The notes beneath the pieces are model-generated. The model saw only the letters and a list, made by a program, of their open reading frames with translations. It made no database searches and had not been told where the DNA came from. Shown here piece by piece: positions 38,588-47,280 of a stretch of 64,000 bases of DNA; positions within the stretch are counted from its first letter, which is position 1, and each line of letters starts with the position of its first letter. The stretch lies in NCBI RefSeq assembly GCF_900105255.1, contig NZ_LT629763.1, positions 3,854,001 through 3,918,000 of the forward strand, read 5' to 3'. The stretch is from Halopseudomonas sabulinigri. Lineage in GTDB: Bacteria > Pseudomonadota > Gammaproteobacteria > Pseudomonadales > Pseudomonadaceae. Position numbers and translations under genes: made by a program.

Positions 38588-39469
38588 ATGAAATACAACC
38601 TGACTGACTTGCGCCTGTTCATTGCCATCGCCGAGTGTCGAAGTCTCACCCACGGCGCCGAGCGATCCTTTCTGGCACCCTCGTCGGCGAGCCATCGAAT
38701 CAAGATGTTGGAGGCCTCGCTCGGCACTGTGCTGCTGCATCGGCGTTCGCGTGGCGTTGAGTTGACCCGTGCCGGCGAAATTTTTCTGCGCCACGCCCGT
38801 CAGGTATTTGCGCGGCTGGAGCAGATGCACTCGGATCTGGCGCCCTTTGCCGAAGGGGTACAGGGACACGTAAGGCTGTGGGCCAATACCCACGCCATTC
38901 ACAGCTATCTGCCGCAAGACCTCTCGGCGTTTCTCGCCCAGCAACCCCAGGTCAGCGTGAATCTGGAGGAGCACACCAGCGCGGATATTCTCGCTGGCGT
39001 TGCTCGGGGTGACGCGGAGATCGGCATTATTGCTGGCTACGACGATTATCAGGAAGTCGAGCTGCTGCCCTACCGCGCTGACCGCCTGGTGTTGATTACT
39101 GCGCCCGCGCATCCGCTGGCGGGCTCGACGTCCCTGGCGTTTGCCCAGGTCGTCAGTCAACCCTTCGTCATGCTGCACGCCGGCTCGGCTATCCATACCT
39201 TCACCATGAACGCAGCATCCAACATGGGCACCCACCTGAACGTGCGAGTGCAGGTCAACAGCTTCGAAGCGGTTTGCCGCATGGTGGCGGCGGGCGTGGG
39301 GATTGGTCTGGTGCCGCGCGAGGCGGTCAGGCTGTCTGGTCACCAGCCGCTGTCGATCATCGAGGTGGCGGACGCCTGGGCGCAGCGCGACCTGAAAATC
39401 TGCACCAGCCGCAAAACGCCAATATCATCGTTCGCCCGTGCGCTGGTTGATCATTTGCTGGCTGAATAG
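38588..39469 (+). CDS. LysR-family transcriptional regulator
   Basis: A 293-aa regulator: N-terminal winged helix (LRLFIAIAECRSLTHGAERSF, first part residues 7-18; ASHRIKMLEASLGTVLLHRR) and a periplasmic-binding-protein-like effector domain (from about residue 90). ATG 38588 (MKYNLTDLRLF) is the family-like start; the frame continues 25 codons upstream without similarity. Likely regulates the divergent DMT gene through the 104-bp shared region. Confidence 0.9.
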   Translation: MKYNLTDLRLFIAIAECRSLTHGAERSFLAPSSASHRIKMLEASLGTVLLHRRSRGVELTRAGEIFLRHARQVFARLEQMHSDLAPFAEGVQGHVRLWANTHAIHSYLPQDLSAFLAQQPQVSVNLEEHTSADILAGVARGDAEIGIIAGYDDYQEVELLPYRADRLVLITAPAHPLAGSTSLAFAQVVSQPFVMLHAGSAIHTFTMNAASNMGTHLNVRVQVNSFEAVCRMVAAGVGIGLVPREAVRLSGHQPLSIIEVADAWAQRDLKICTSRKTPISSFARALVDHLLAE

Positions 39470-39669
39470 GGTGCGAACAGCGCACCGCTGAGTCCCGAGA
39501 TTGGCAGGATCGTCCAGTCTCATGCGGTCGTCAGCCGGGGTATCCGCCCTACAATAGGGCAGATGCCGCATGCACTGATGTGAGCGGCGATCTCATCTTT
39601 CAAGTCCGCCAAGGCGTCAGGGTGCTGTGCACCGGCGCATCGGCCAATTGCGACAAGAGAGGTAACGGC

Positions 39670-40536
39670 ATGACTCAGCGCGTATTGAGCGGTGACAGTG
39701 AATATCTGAAGAGCGGCTATGCCAAGGCGTACCCCTCCACGGCGGGCAGCCAGGCTGCCGTGAGTGTGGCCGAGCTCGAGCGCCTGCACACGGCACTGCT
39801 GCGTGATGGTTACGTGATTCTCGAGCGGGTAGTCGGCGCGGAGGAGGTAGAGCGTATATGTCAGCAACTGCGCGAGTTGCTGCCTGAGCACTGCGGGCGT
39901 AACGGTTTTGAGGGCACGCTGACGCAGCGGCTCTATGGGGTGATTGCCAAGACCTTGGCGTGCAACCCCTTGGTCGAGCACCCGCTGGTATTGGGCTTGC
40001 TCGATCGCGTCCTGTCACCTAATTACCTGCTCTCGCAACTGCAGGTGATCAACATACTGCCGGGTGAGCGGGCGCAGCCATTGCATCATGACGACGCCTT
40101 TTATCCCGTGCCACGCCCGCGCCCGCATTACGGTGCAGCGACCATTATCGCGCTGGATGATTTTACCGCCGACAATGGAGCCACTGTGGTGATTCCCGGC
40201 AGCCATACCTGGGATGGCCATGCGCCGACGGCGCAGGACTGCGCGCAAGCAATCCCGGTGATCATGCCCAAGGGCTCAATGGTGCTGTTTCTGGGTACGC
40301 TTTGGCATGGTGGCGGCGCCAACCACAGCGCGTTGCCACGCCTGGCTGCCACCGCGCAGTACTGCGAGCCATGGGCACGCCAGCAAGAAAACTTCAGCCT
40401 TTCGGTGCCGCTGCAGCGCGCCCGCGAGTGCAGCCCGCACCTGCAAAGGATGCTCGGTTACTCGATTCATCCGCCGTTCATGGGCATGGTCAATGGCATG
40501 CATCCGCGCCGACTGTTGGACGGCAAACCGCAATAG
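39670..40536 (+). CDS. Phytanoyl-CoA dioxygenase-family protein
   Basis: An Fe(II)/2-oxoglutarate oxygenase-like protein of 288 aa. The metal triad is visible as H-x-D in LHHDDAFYP (near residue 140) and the distal His in LWHGGGANHS (near 215), with a conserved Arg after it. The start MTQRVLSG follows a GAGAGG site. Family members hydroxylate acyl-CoAs, lipids or small molecules; the substrate is unknown. The next gene follows after 48 bases. Confidence 0.85.
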   Translation: MTQRVLSGDSEYLKSGYAKAYPSTAGSQAAVSVAELERLHTALLRDGYVILERVVGAEEVERICQQLRELLPEHCGRNGFEGTLTQRLYGVIAKTLACNPLVEHPLVLGLLDRVLSPNYLLSQLQVINILPGERAQPLHHDDAFYPVPRPRPHYGAATIIALDDFTADNGATVVIPGSHTWDGHAPTAQDCAQAIPVIMPKGSMVLFLGTLWHGGGANHSALPRLAATAQYCEPWARQQENFSLSVPLQRARECSPHLQRMLGYSIHPPFMGMVNGMHPRRLLDGKPQ

Positions 40537-40584
40537 CGACAGCGAGCTGCGATCACCCACACCTCACAAAGAAGCAGCAGGCAT

Positions 40585-41625
40585 ATGGCTACACAGGGTT
40601 TGATTTACCCGCATACGACACCGGCACTTGGCACCACCCTGGAATTGCAGCCGGGTGTGCTGTGGATTCGCATGCCGTTACCGTTCAAGCTTGATCACGT
40701 GAACCTCTGGGCACTGCGCGACACCGACGGATGGACCCTGGTCGATACCGGCGTCTGGACTCAGCAAGCCATGGCCGTCTGGGAGCAACTCTTTGATGAG
40801 GCGCTCGGCGGGCTGCCGGTTACCAGGGTGATCTGCACGCACCGCCATGCCGATCACGCCGGGCTGGCGGGTTGGCTGGTCGAGCGCTTTGGTTGTGATC
40901 TATGGATGCCGCACGCCGAGTATCACAGTTGTCAGGCCGCCTGCCGGCAGGGCAGGGAAACGCCGGAGGCGGAACTGGCATTCTTCCGTCGCGCCGGTTG
41001 GAGCCAAGCGGCACTGGAGAGCTTTAGCGGCAATTACGGAGGCATCACCAGCCTGGTTTATCCGTTGCCGCAGGGCTTTCGGCGCATCAGCGACGGCGAT
41101 GTGCTGAGGATCGGTGAGCAAAGGTGGGAGGTTATTGTCGGGCAGGGGCACACTGCTGAGCACGCCTGCCTGTATTGCGCTGAACTGGGCTTGTTTATCG
41201 CTGGCGATCAGGTGCTGCCGCTAATTTCATCCAATGTTTCAGTGCTGGCCCGCGATCCGGACGGCAACCCCTTGGATGCCTGGATGACCTCCATGCTACG
41301 AATCCGCGACAAGGTCAACGACAGCGCTCTGGTGCTGCCATCGCACAACGCCTGCTTTATTGGCTTGCACGCGCGTATCAATGATCTTGTGCGAACCCAG
41401 CAGCAGCTTTTGCACAGGCTGCAGGATGAGCTGAGCGAACCGCGGCGCAGTGTGGATATCTTCAAGTGTCTTTTTGGCCGCGACATAGGCATGGCAGACG
41501 GCATCGTGCTGTCCATGGCAACCGGTGAGAGCCGTGCCAACCTCAATTATCTGATCGCCCAGGGTAGCGTCGAGCAGCACCTGGATGCGGCTGGCGTGGA
41601 ATGGTACCGGGCGCGCGCCATCTAG
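40585..41625 (+). CDS. Metallo-beta-lactamase fold hydrolase
   Basis: A 346-aa protein with the metal motif THRHADHAG (near residue 89), a GQGHTAEH second-site His (near 186) and GDQVLP (near 211), typical of glyoxalase II-like or lactonase-like members. A C-terminal helical domain from about residue 250 resembles that of lipid- or acyl-thioester-hydrolysing homologues. It probably forms an operon with the phytanoyl-CoA dioxygenase-like gene, so the two may act on one substrate. Confidence 0.83.
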   Translation: MATQGLIYPHTTPALGTTLELQPGVLWIRMPLPFKLDHVNLWALRDTDGWTLVDTGVWTQQAMAVWEQLFDEALGGLPVTRVICTHRHADHAGLAGWLVERFGCDLWMPHAEYHSCQAACRQGRETPEAELAFFRRAGWSQAALESFSGNYGGITSLVYPLPQGFRRISDGDVLRIGEQRWEVIVGQGHTAEHACLYCAELGLFIAGDQVLPLISSNVSVLARDPDGNPLDAWMTSMLRIRDKVNDSALVLPSHNACFIGLHARINDLVRTQQQLLHRLQDELSEPRRSVDIFKCLFGRDIGMADGIVLSMATGESRANLNYLIAQGSVEQHLDAAGVEWYRARAI

Positions 41626-41994
41626 CGCCGTGCGGATCGCGCCGGGTAAATCAATAAGTCGCGCATACGCCCTGATCAAGCCGCTGGTTTTGCTCGCCAT
41701 AGCATCGCCAACAAAGAAGCCCATCGAGCATGACCTGCGATGGGCGTTCAGTTGCAGCCAAAGGCTGACTCGGCAGCGAAGGTAGATGCGCTACTAGTTG
41801 GATGAACCGCTAGGGTTTCGCAGTTTCTGCATTGCCTCGTCAATGCCTTTGCGCAGGTGAGTAGCCCGCAGCGGCCTGCCCGGAATGCTCTGCTGCAACG
41901 GATGGAAACATTCGGTCGTTTTTGAGTCGGAAGGTTATCGAGACGCATGACCCTGCCGGCTGGCAGCTTGTCGCCGGCGCCGCTGGAGAGCTGA
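41626..41994. other. Intergenic stretch without a supported gene
   Basis: The one structure seen is an inverted repeat GCCCATCG/CGATGGGC at 41719-41745 with an 11-base loop and no T-run. Open frames here are shadows of the peptidase gene or lack ribosome sites. Confidence 0.5.
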
Positions 41995-43767
41995 ATGTCC
42001 TTTGCTTGCCCCGAGAAAATACGCCAACTTTGGCCTGCGCTGATGTTGCTGGTGCTGCCGTTTACAACCACGGCTGCAGAGCCGATTCGCATACAGCAGC
42101 TGCAACGCTGCGGTGATCTGCTGGAAACCCGCAAACAGACCTTCTGCCTGCAGGTGCAGGGTTTGCAGATGGGGGCGTGGCAGGCAACGCTCAATGGTGA
42201 GCGGCTGGACGTCGCACAACCGGCTGGTGACCAAGACGGGCTACAGCTGCAGATTGATGCCGAGGGCAAGAAAAGTGGCCCCCTGCTGCTCGAGCAGGCG
42301 GGGCGGCAGAGCAATCCGGTATGGCTGACTCTAGGGACCAGCCATGTGGTCGCCGCGACCGCAGATGAGGTGGCCAAGAACATGGACGGACTGACGTCCT
42401 ACGTTGACTTGGTCAGCCTGATCATTGAGGAAGACTACGACGGCGCCAAGGAAGCGCAACGCTTGGCGGAAAAGTACGACGCCAGGGTCGTGGGCATGAT
42501 TCCGCCGCTGAACACCTATCAACTGCGCCTGAAAGCCGACAACCTTGACCAGCGTGATGCCACGGTACTGCGCCTGGGTGGCGAGGTCAGTGTGGATGCG
42601 GTGGTGATTGAAGAGTCCGGGGCTGAAGAGGCGATAGAAACGGACGCCGACAACGGGCCGCCGGCAGACAATGAGGAGTGGGCCTCCAACCGCTTTCTGG
42701 ATGCGGTCAACTTCTATCAGCGCCGCTTGCAGCAACACGACCACAAACTGCAAACCCACCCCATACGCATTGGCATCATCGAGCGGGATGTGGATTTCGA
42801 CAGCCCGGATTTTGCTGATTATGTAGGTGACTGCCGCAAGGATGGCCAGCGCACTTGCCTCTACGCGCGCGATGCCGAACGGCCGGATGGCCACGGCAGT
42901 ACCGTCACCGGGATTCTTGCCGCCGCCTGGGACAAGGGCGGCAACAGCGGCTTCTTGCGCGGGCTGGACAAGGTCGGGCCGGGATTCGATGTGATAGTCG
43001 CGCGCGATTCCGACGCTGGCATCACCGCTAACGTGGCGGCCTCGGTCAATCTGGTGGAAGACGGCGCCCGCGTCATCAACTGGAGTTGGGGTATTCACCG
43101 GGTTGGCGCCATTGATGTCAATGGTGATCCCATCGACTCTCTGGTGCGCTCGGGCATCGCCATGAGTGGTTATGAAGAGCTGCTGGAGGAGTTCTTTCTG
43201 TGGTTGCGTCAGGAGCACCCGGACGTGGTGGTGGTCAATTCCGCCGGTAACGGGTCTTCTTTCTCCGGGCGTGACGAGTATCGGCTGCCGTCCTCCTTTG
43301 TAACCGACCAGCTGTTTGTGGTGGGTGGCCACGAGCGCAGCGGTGAGAATGTGTCGGTCGAGGATCCGCAGTACGCGATCAAACGCAAGGCGTCGAACAT
43401 CGATATGCGGGTCGATATCACCGCCGCCGCCTGTGTGCACGGCTCCACTGCCGAGGCGGGCAAAGAGGGTGAGGTGCACTGTGGCACCTCATACGCTACA
43501 CCGCTGGTGGCGGGCCTGCTGGCAGCCATGCTGTCGATCAATCCGGAGCTGGAGCCCGATCAGCTGCGCATGCTGCTGCGTCGCAGCGCGATGACCATTG
43601 GCGAGGAATACGACTTCGAGCCTACCGAGGGTGACGACCTGACCGCGCCCATATTGCCGTCCGAGCGCGCCAACGAGCTGAACAATCCGGATGTCGGTCG
43701 TTCGGCGCGGCTGGATATGTACAAGGCGCTGGATCTGACGGTGCAGAGTCTCGATCGGGTGCGCTGA
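41995..43767 (+). CDS. S8 (subtilisin-like) serine peptidase with altered Asp site
   Basis: An exported 590-aa protein: signal peptide to about residue 27 (LPFTTTAA), an N-terminal region of unknown fold to about 230, then a subtilase domain. His is in PDGHGSTVTG (near 298), the oxyanion Asn in VVNSAGNGS (near 415) and the nucleophile Ser in CGTSYATP (near 499). At the position of the catalytic Asp (usually IDTG or IDSG) the sequence reads IGIIERDVD, so a Glu stands there, with an Asp two residues later. It may still be active or be a binding protein. Confidence 0.8.
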   Translation: MSFACPEKIRQLWPALMLLVLPFTTTAAEPIRIQQLQRCGDLLETRKQTFCLQVQGLQMGAWQATLNGERLDVAQPAGDQDGLQLQIDAEGKKSGPLLLEQAGRQSNPVWLTLGTSHVVAATADEVAKNMDGLTSYVDLVSLIIEEDYDGAKEAQRLAEKYDARVVGMIPPLNTYQLRLKADNLDQRDATVLRLGGEVSVDAVVIEESGAEEAIETDADNGPPADNEEWASNRFLDAVNFYQRRLQQHDHKLQTHPIRIGIIERDVDFDSPDFADYVGDCRKDGQRTCLYARDAERPDGHGSTVTGILAAAWDKGGNSGFLRGLDKVGPGFDVIVARDSDAGITANVAASVNLVEDGARVINWSWGIHRVGAIDVNGDPIDSLVRSGIAMSGYEELLEEFFLWLRQEHPDVVVVNSAGNGSSFSGRDEYRLPSSFVTDQLFVVGGHERSGENVSVEDPQYAIKRKASNIDMRVDITAAACVHGSTAEAGKEGEVHCGTSYATPLVAGLLAAMLSINPELEPDQLRMLLRRSAMTIGEEYDFEPTEGDDLTAPILPSERANELNNPDVGRSARLDMYKALDLTVQSLDRVR

Positions 43768-43921
43768 GCAGGGTAGGGCGGTGGCTTGGAAAGTCCGTGC
43801 CTCGGCCTCGGTGATGACGGGTCAATCAGCACGCCGATGACTCGGTCTGGCCGGTTGGTTTCTCCTTGCGGCAGGCCTATGCTGTTTCATCAGAGAGACA
43901 CAAGAACGCAGAAGGCACCCT

Positions 43922-45358
43922 ATGAGCACAGCATTGCCCGATGGCCTGATTGTCGTGGCCAAGGCCGATTGTCCGACCTGCCGGCTGGTTGAGCCCTTGC
44001 TGGGCGACATAGCTCAGCAAGGGCCCTTGACGATCTATGTGCAGGACTCCGCTGACTACGCCGCCGATCTGCCCGGATCCTGCTACGACAAATCGCTGGA
44101 GCAGTCCTTTCGCCTTGGCATCGAGTTTGTCCCCACGTTGATCCGGGTTGAAAACGGCCAGGAGGTCGAGCGTACCTACGGCTGGCATAAGGAGGACTGG
44201 CGGGCGATTTCGGCCAATGCCGTGCTGGGTGAGGAGTTGCCCGCGATGCGCCCCGGCTGTGGCTCAAAAACGCTTGAGCCTGGCATTGCCGAAGAGCTGG
44301 AGCTGGCCTTTGGTGACATCAAACTGAGCGCCCGCGAGATCGACATGGGCAGCGCCGAAGACCCGATGGAGGCCTGCTTCGAGCGCGGCTGGAGCGACGG
44401 CCTGCCGGTCGTGCCACCGACGCCTGTGCGAGTGTTGCGCATGCTCAAGGGCACCAGCCGCCAGCCCGACGAGGTAGTCGGGCTGATGCCGCCGGACCTG
44501 GTGCCGGTGACGGTCGAGAAGGTCGCGATTAACGCCGTGCTGGCCGGTTGCAAGCCGGAATACATGCCGGTGCTGCTGGCTGCGCTGGAAGCGGCACTGA
44601 CCGATGAATTCGGCCTGCACGGCCTGATCTGCACCACCATGTTCGGCAGCCCGATGATCGTGGTCAACGGCCCCGCCGCTCGCGCCATAGGCATGAACTC
44701 CGGCGTCAACGCGCTGGGGCAGGGCAACCGGGCCAACGCCACCATTGGCCGCGCGCTGCAACTGCTCATTCGCAATGTCGGCGGTGGTCGCCCCGGTGAA
44801 ATCGACCGTGCAACACTGGGCAATCCCGGCAAGTACAGTTTCTGTTTCGCCGAGGCCGAAGACGCCGACTGGCTGCCGCTGGCGCAGGAGCGTGGCGTTG
44901 AGGCCGGGCGCTCGGCGGTGACCCTGTTCCCCGGTGAGGGCGTACAGGGCATCGTTGATCAGAAGTCGCGCGACCCCGAATCGCTGGCGCGTTCCTTTGC
45001 CCTGTCGCTGCGCACGGTGGACCACGCCAAGCTGGCGATGGCCGGTGACGCGGTGCTGGTGGTGTCGCCCGAACATGCGCGGGTCTTTATCGAGGCCGGC
45101 TGGTCGAAGCAGCGGCTGCGCGAAGAACTCGAAGAGCTGTTGCTGGCGCCCGGTGCCGAGCTGGTGGCCGGTGCCGGTGGCATCGCCGAGGGTATTCCCG
45201 AACGTTTCAAGGATCAGCAGGTGCCCAAGTTCCGTCCGGGCGGGCTGTTGATCGTCAGGGCTGGCGGCACCGCCGGCCTGTTCTCCGCCATTATTGCCGG
45301 CTGGGCTGCGTCAGGCCCGGTCGGTTCGTCTCCGGTAACACGTGAGGTAACGTCATGA
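43922..45358 (+). CDS. Thioredoxin-domain protein coupled to the UGSC selenoprotein
   Basis: A 478-aa protein. Residues 8-95 form a thioredoxin-like domain with the redox pair CPTC (17-20) and a cis-Pro site (FVPTL, near 64). Residues 110-470 belong to a family I recall next to UGSC-motif proteins but whose role is unknown. Its blocks include GWSDGLPVVPPTPV (near 158), AINAVLAGCKPEYMPV (near 201) and GQGNRANATIGRALQL (near 267). No signal peptide is seen, so it is probably cytoplasmic. The stop overlaps the ATG of the selenoprotein gene (ATGA), so the two are translated together and probably work as a pair. Confidence 0.75.
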   Translation: MSTALPDGLIVVAKADCPTCRLVEPLLGDIAQQGPLTIYVQDSADYAADLPGSCYDKSLEQSFRLGIEFVPTLIRVENGQEVERTYGWHKEDWRAISANAVLGEELPAMRPGCGSKTLEPGIAEELELAFGDIKLSAREIDMGSAEDPMEACFERGWSDGLPVVPPTPVRVLRMLKGTSRQPDEVVGLMPPDLVPVTVEKVAINAVLAGCKPEYMPVLLAALEAALTDEFGLHGLICTTMFGSPMIVVNGPAARAIGMNSGVNALGQGNRANATIGRALQLLIRNVGGGRPGEIDRATLGNPGKYSFCFAEAEDADWLPLAQERGVEAGRSAVTLFPGEGVQGIVDQKSRDPESLARSFALSLRTVDHAKLAMAGDAVLVVSPEHARVFIEAGWSKQRLREELEELLLAPGAELVAGAGGIAEGIPERFKDQQVPKFRPGGLLIVRAGGTAGLFSAIIAGWAASGPVGSSPVTREVTS

Positions 45359-45885
45359 ACCACAGCATTGTGCTCGATCCGACCGCGGAACGGGCGCCGG
45401 CGCAGCGTGCGCGTCTGGCCCGTCCCACCAGCCTTGAAGGAAAGGTGGTCGGTCTGCTCGACATTTCCAAGCCACGCGGCAATGTCTTCCTCGACCGTAT
45501 CGAGGAGCAGCTGGCAGCCATGGGTATTGCGGTGAAGCGCTATAACAAGCCGACCTTCACCCGCATTGCCCCGACCGAACTCAAACAGCAGATGGCCGCC
45601 GAGGTTGATCTGCTGGTGGAAGGTCTGGCCGACTGAGGGTCTTGCACGTCGTGCTGTATGCATGACATCGCAGACCTGGAGTCACGTCAGATCCCGGGAG
45701 TAGGGGTTGCCTCCAGTGAATTTGTACAGGCCGCGGCGTTGCAGTCGAAGGCCCTTGGCTTTGATCCGGCCATGGTCTTTGTTCCGCATCCGATCCAAGA
45801 CCGCACCGACGATGAAATGCGCGCGCTTGCCGATGGCGCGCTGGCAGAGATTCTGCGCCTGCTGCAAAGCGGCGACGCAGACTGA
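45355..45885 (+). CDS. UGSC-motif selenoprotein (in-frame TGA read as Sec)
   Basis: The frame is interrupted only by TGA at 45634-45636, and the same frame continues to TGA 45885. Read through, it gives 176 aa with selenocysteine at residue 94 in the motif U-G-S-C, followed by TSCC. UGSC-containing selenoproteins are a known but functionally unassigned family, with Cys-form homologues (CGSC). Conserved surroundings are LDISKPRGNVFLDRI (near 36) and VFVPHPIQDRTDDEM (near 142). A redox role is likely because of the U-x-x-C pair and the thioredoxin-fused partner. selA, selB and tRNA-Sec follow directly. An ordinary annotation would call two short genes or a pseudogene. Confidence 0.88.
45639..45666 (+). 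promoter_or_regulatory. Candidate bacterial SECIS hairpin
   Basis: Starting two bases after the TGA, GTCTTGCA (45639-45646) can pair with TGCATGAC (45659-45666) with one mismatch, leaving a 12-base loop; a smaller GCAC/GTGC stem can form inside it. Bacterial SECIS elements lie directly downstream of the UGA. The distance to the loop is shorter than in the E. coli fdhF case, so this is tentative. Confidence 0.4.
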
Positions 45886-45900
45886 GCCACAGGTGGCCGT

Positions 45901-47280
45901 ATGACGGCCACTGTTAACCGACCGCCAGCGGTCGACCGGGTTCTGGCCTGGCCGCTGGTGCAGCAACTGATTACCGATCACGGCCGCGCGCTGGTGCTCG
46001 ATGGCGTGCGTGCCGCGCTGCAGCTGTGGCGCGACGGCGCGATCAGCGACGACGAGGCGCTGGTGCATTGGCTGCGTGAGCACCTGCTGGCGACGCTGGC
46101 GCCATCCATGCGCCCGGTGCTGAACCTGACCGGGACCGTGCTGCATACCAATCTCGGCCGCGCGCCGCTGCCGCCGGAAGCGGTGGCGGCGATGAACGCG
46201 GTCGCGCTCGGGGCCAGCAATCTGGAGTTCGATCTCGCCAGCGGGCAACGTGGCGACCGTGACGATCACGTCGAGCAATGGATCTGCCGCCTGACCGGCG
46301 CCGAGGCCGCGACGGTGGTCAACAACAACGCCGCTGCCGTGCTGCTGGTGCTCAACGCGCTGGCGAACCGCCGCGAGGTGGTGGTCTCGCGCGGTGAGCT
46401 GATCGAAATTGGCGGCTCCTTCCGCCTGCCGGACATCATGGCCCGCGCCGGCTGCAAGCTGCGCGAGGTTGGCGCCACCAACCGCACCCACCCGCGCGAC
46501 TACAGCGAAGCCGTTGGCCCGCGTACCGCGCTGCTGCTCAAGGCACACACCAGCAACTACCGCATTGAAGGCTTCAGTACCGCGCTCAGCGAGGCGCAGC
46601 TGGCGGCGATTGCCCGTGAGCATCAGGTGCCGCTGGCGGTGGATCTCGGTAGCGGCTCGCTGGTCGACCTGCAGGCGCTGGGTCTGCCGGCCGAACCGGT
46701 GGTCGCGCAGGTGCTGGCCGAAGGCGTCGACGTGGTGACCTTCAGTGGCGACAAACTGCTCGGCGGGCCGCAGGCCGGCATCATCGCAGGCCGTGCGGAC
46801 CTGATCGCGCGCATCCGCAAGAGTCCGCTGAAACGTGCGCTGCGCTGCGACAAGCTGACCCTCGCCGCACTGGAAGCGGTGCTGCGCTTGTATGCCGACC
46901 CGGACACCCTGGTGCAGCGGGTACCGACCCTGCGCCTGCTGACCCGCAGTGCCGAGTCGATTCAGCAGACCTGCGCGGCGCTGCTGCCTGATCTGCAGCG
47001 CTGGGCGGGGGAGACCTTTGCGGTGGATGTTTGCGCGGTCAGCAGCCAGATCGGCTCCGGTTCGTTGCCGCTCGATGTGCTGCCCAGTGCGGCGCTGCGT
47101 CTGTGCAGCACCAGTGGCAATCGGCGTGAGCGCAGCCGCGCGTTGCGACAACTGGCTGAGCGGCTGCGCCAACTTGAACAGCCGGTGATTGGCCGGATTG
47201 CCGACGACAGTCTGCTGCTCGACTGCCGCTGTCTGGAAGACCCGCAAGCGCTGCGTGTCGCGTTGGGAGCGGCCGGGTGA
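45901..47280 (+). CDS. selA: L-seryl-tRNA(Sec) selenium transferase
   Basis: Converts Ser-tRNA-Sec to Sec-tRNA-Sec with selenophosphate; a PLP enzyme of the fold type I aminotransferase superfamily. It has 459 aa, the usual size, with NLTGTVLHTNLGRAPL (near residue 77), NNNAAAVLL (near 141) and the PLP lysine in FSGDKLLGGPQAG (near 281). It starts 15 bases after the selenoprotein gene and overlaps selB by four bases. Confidence 0.96.
   Translation: MTATVNRPPAVDRVLAWPLVQQLITDHGRALVLDGVRAALQLWRDGAISDDEALVHWLREHLLATLAPSMRPVLNLTGTVLHTNLGRAPLPPEAVAAMNAVALGASNLEFDLASGQRGDRDDHVEQWICRLTGAEAATVVNNNAAAVLLVLNALANRREVVVSRGELIEIGGSFRLPDIMARAGCKLREVGATNRTHPRDYSEAVGPRTALLLKAHTSNYRIEGFSTALSEAQLAAIAREHQVPLAVDLGSGSLVDLQALGLPAEPVVAQVLAEGVDVVTFSGDKLLGGPQAGIIAGRADLIARIRKSPLKRALRCDKLTLAALEAVLRLYADPDTLVQRVPTLRLLTRSAESIQQTCAALLPDLQRWAGETFAVDVCAVSSQIGSGSLPLDVLPSAALRLCSTSGNRRERSRALRQLAERLRQLEQPVIGRIADDSLLLDCRCLEDPQALRVALGAAG

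Noticed and set aside
45634..45636. Pseudogene or sequencing-error reading of the split frame 45355-45885
   Set aside because: The frame continues without a shift, the residues around the TGA match the UGSC family motif, and selA, selB and tRNA-Sec sit next to it.
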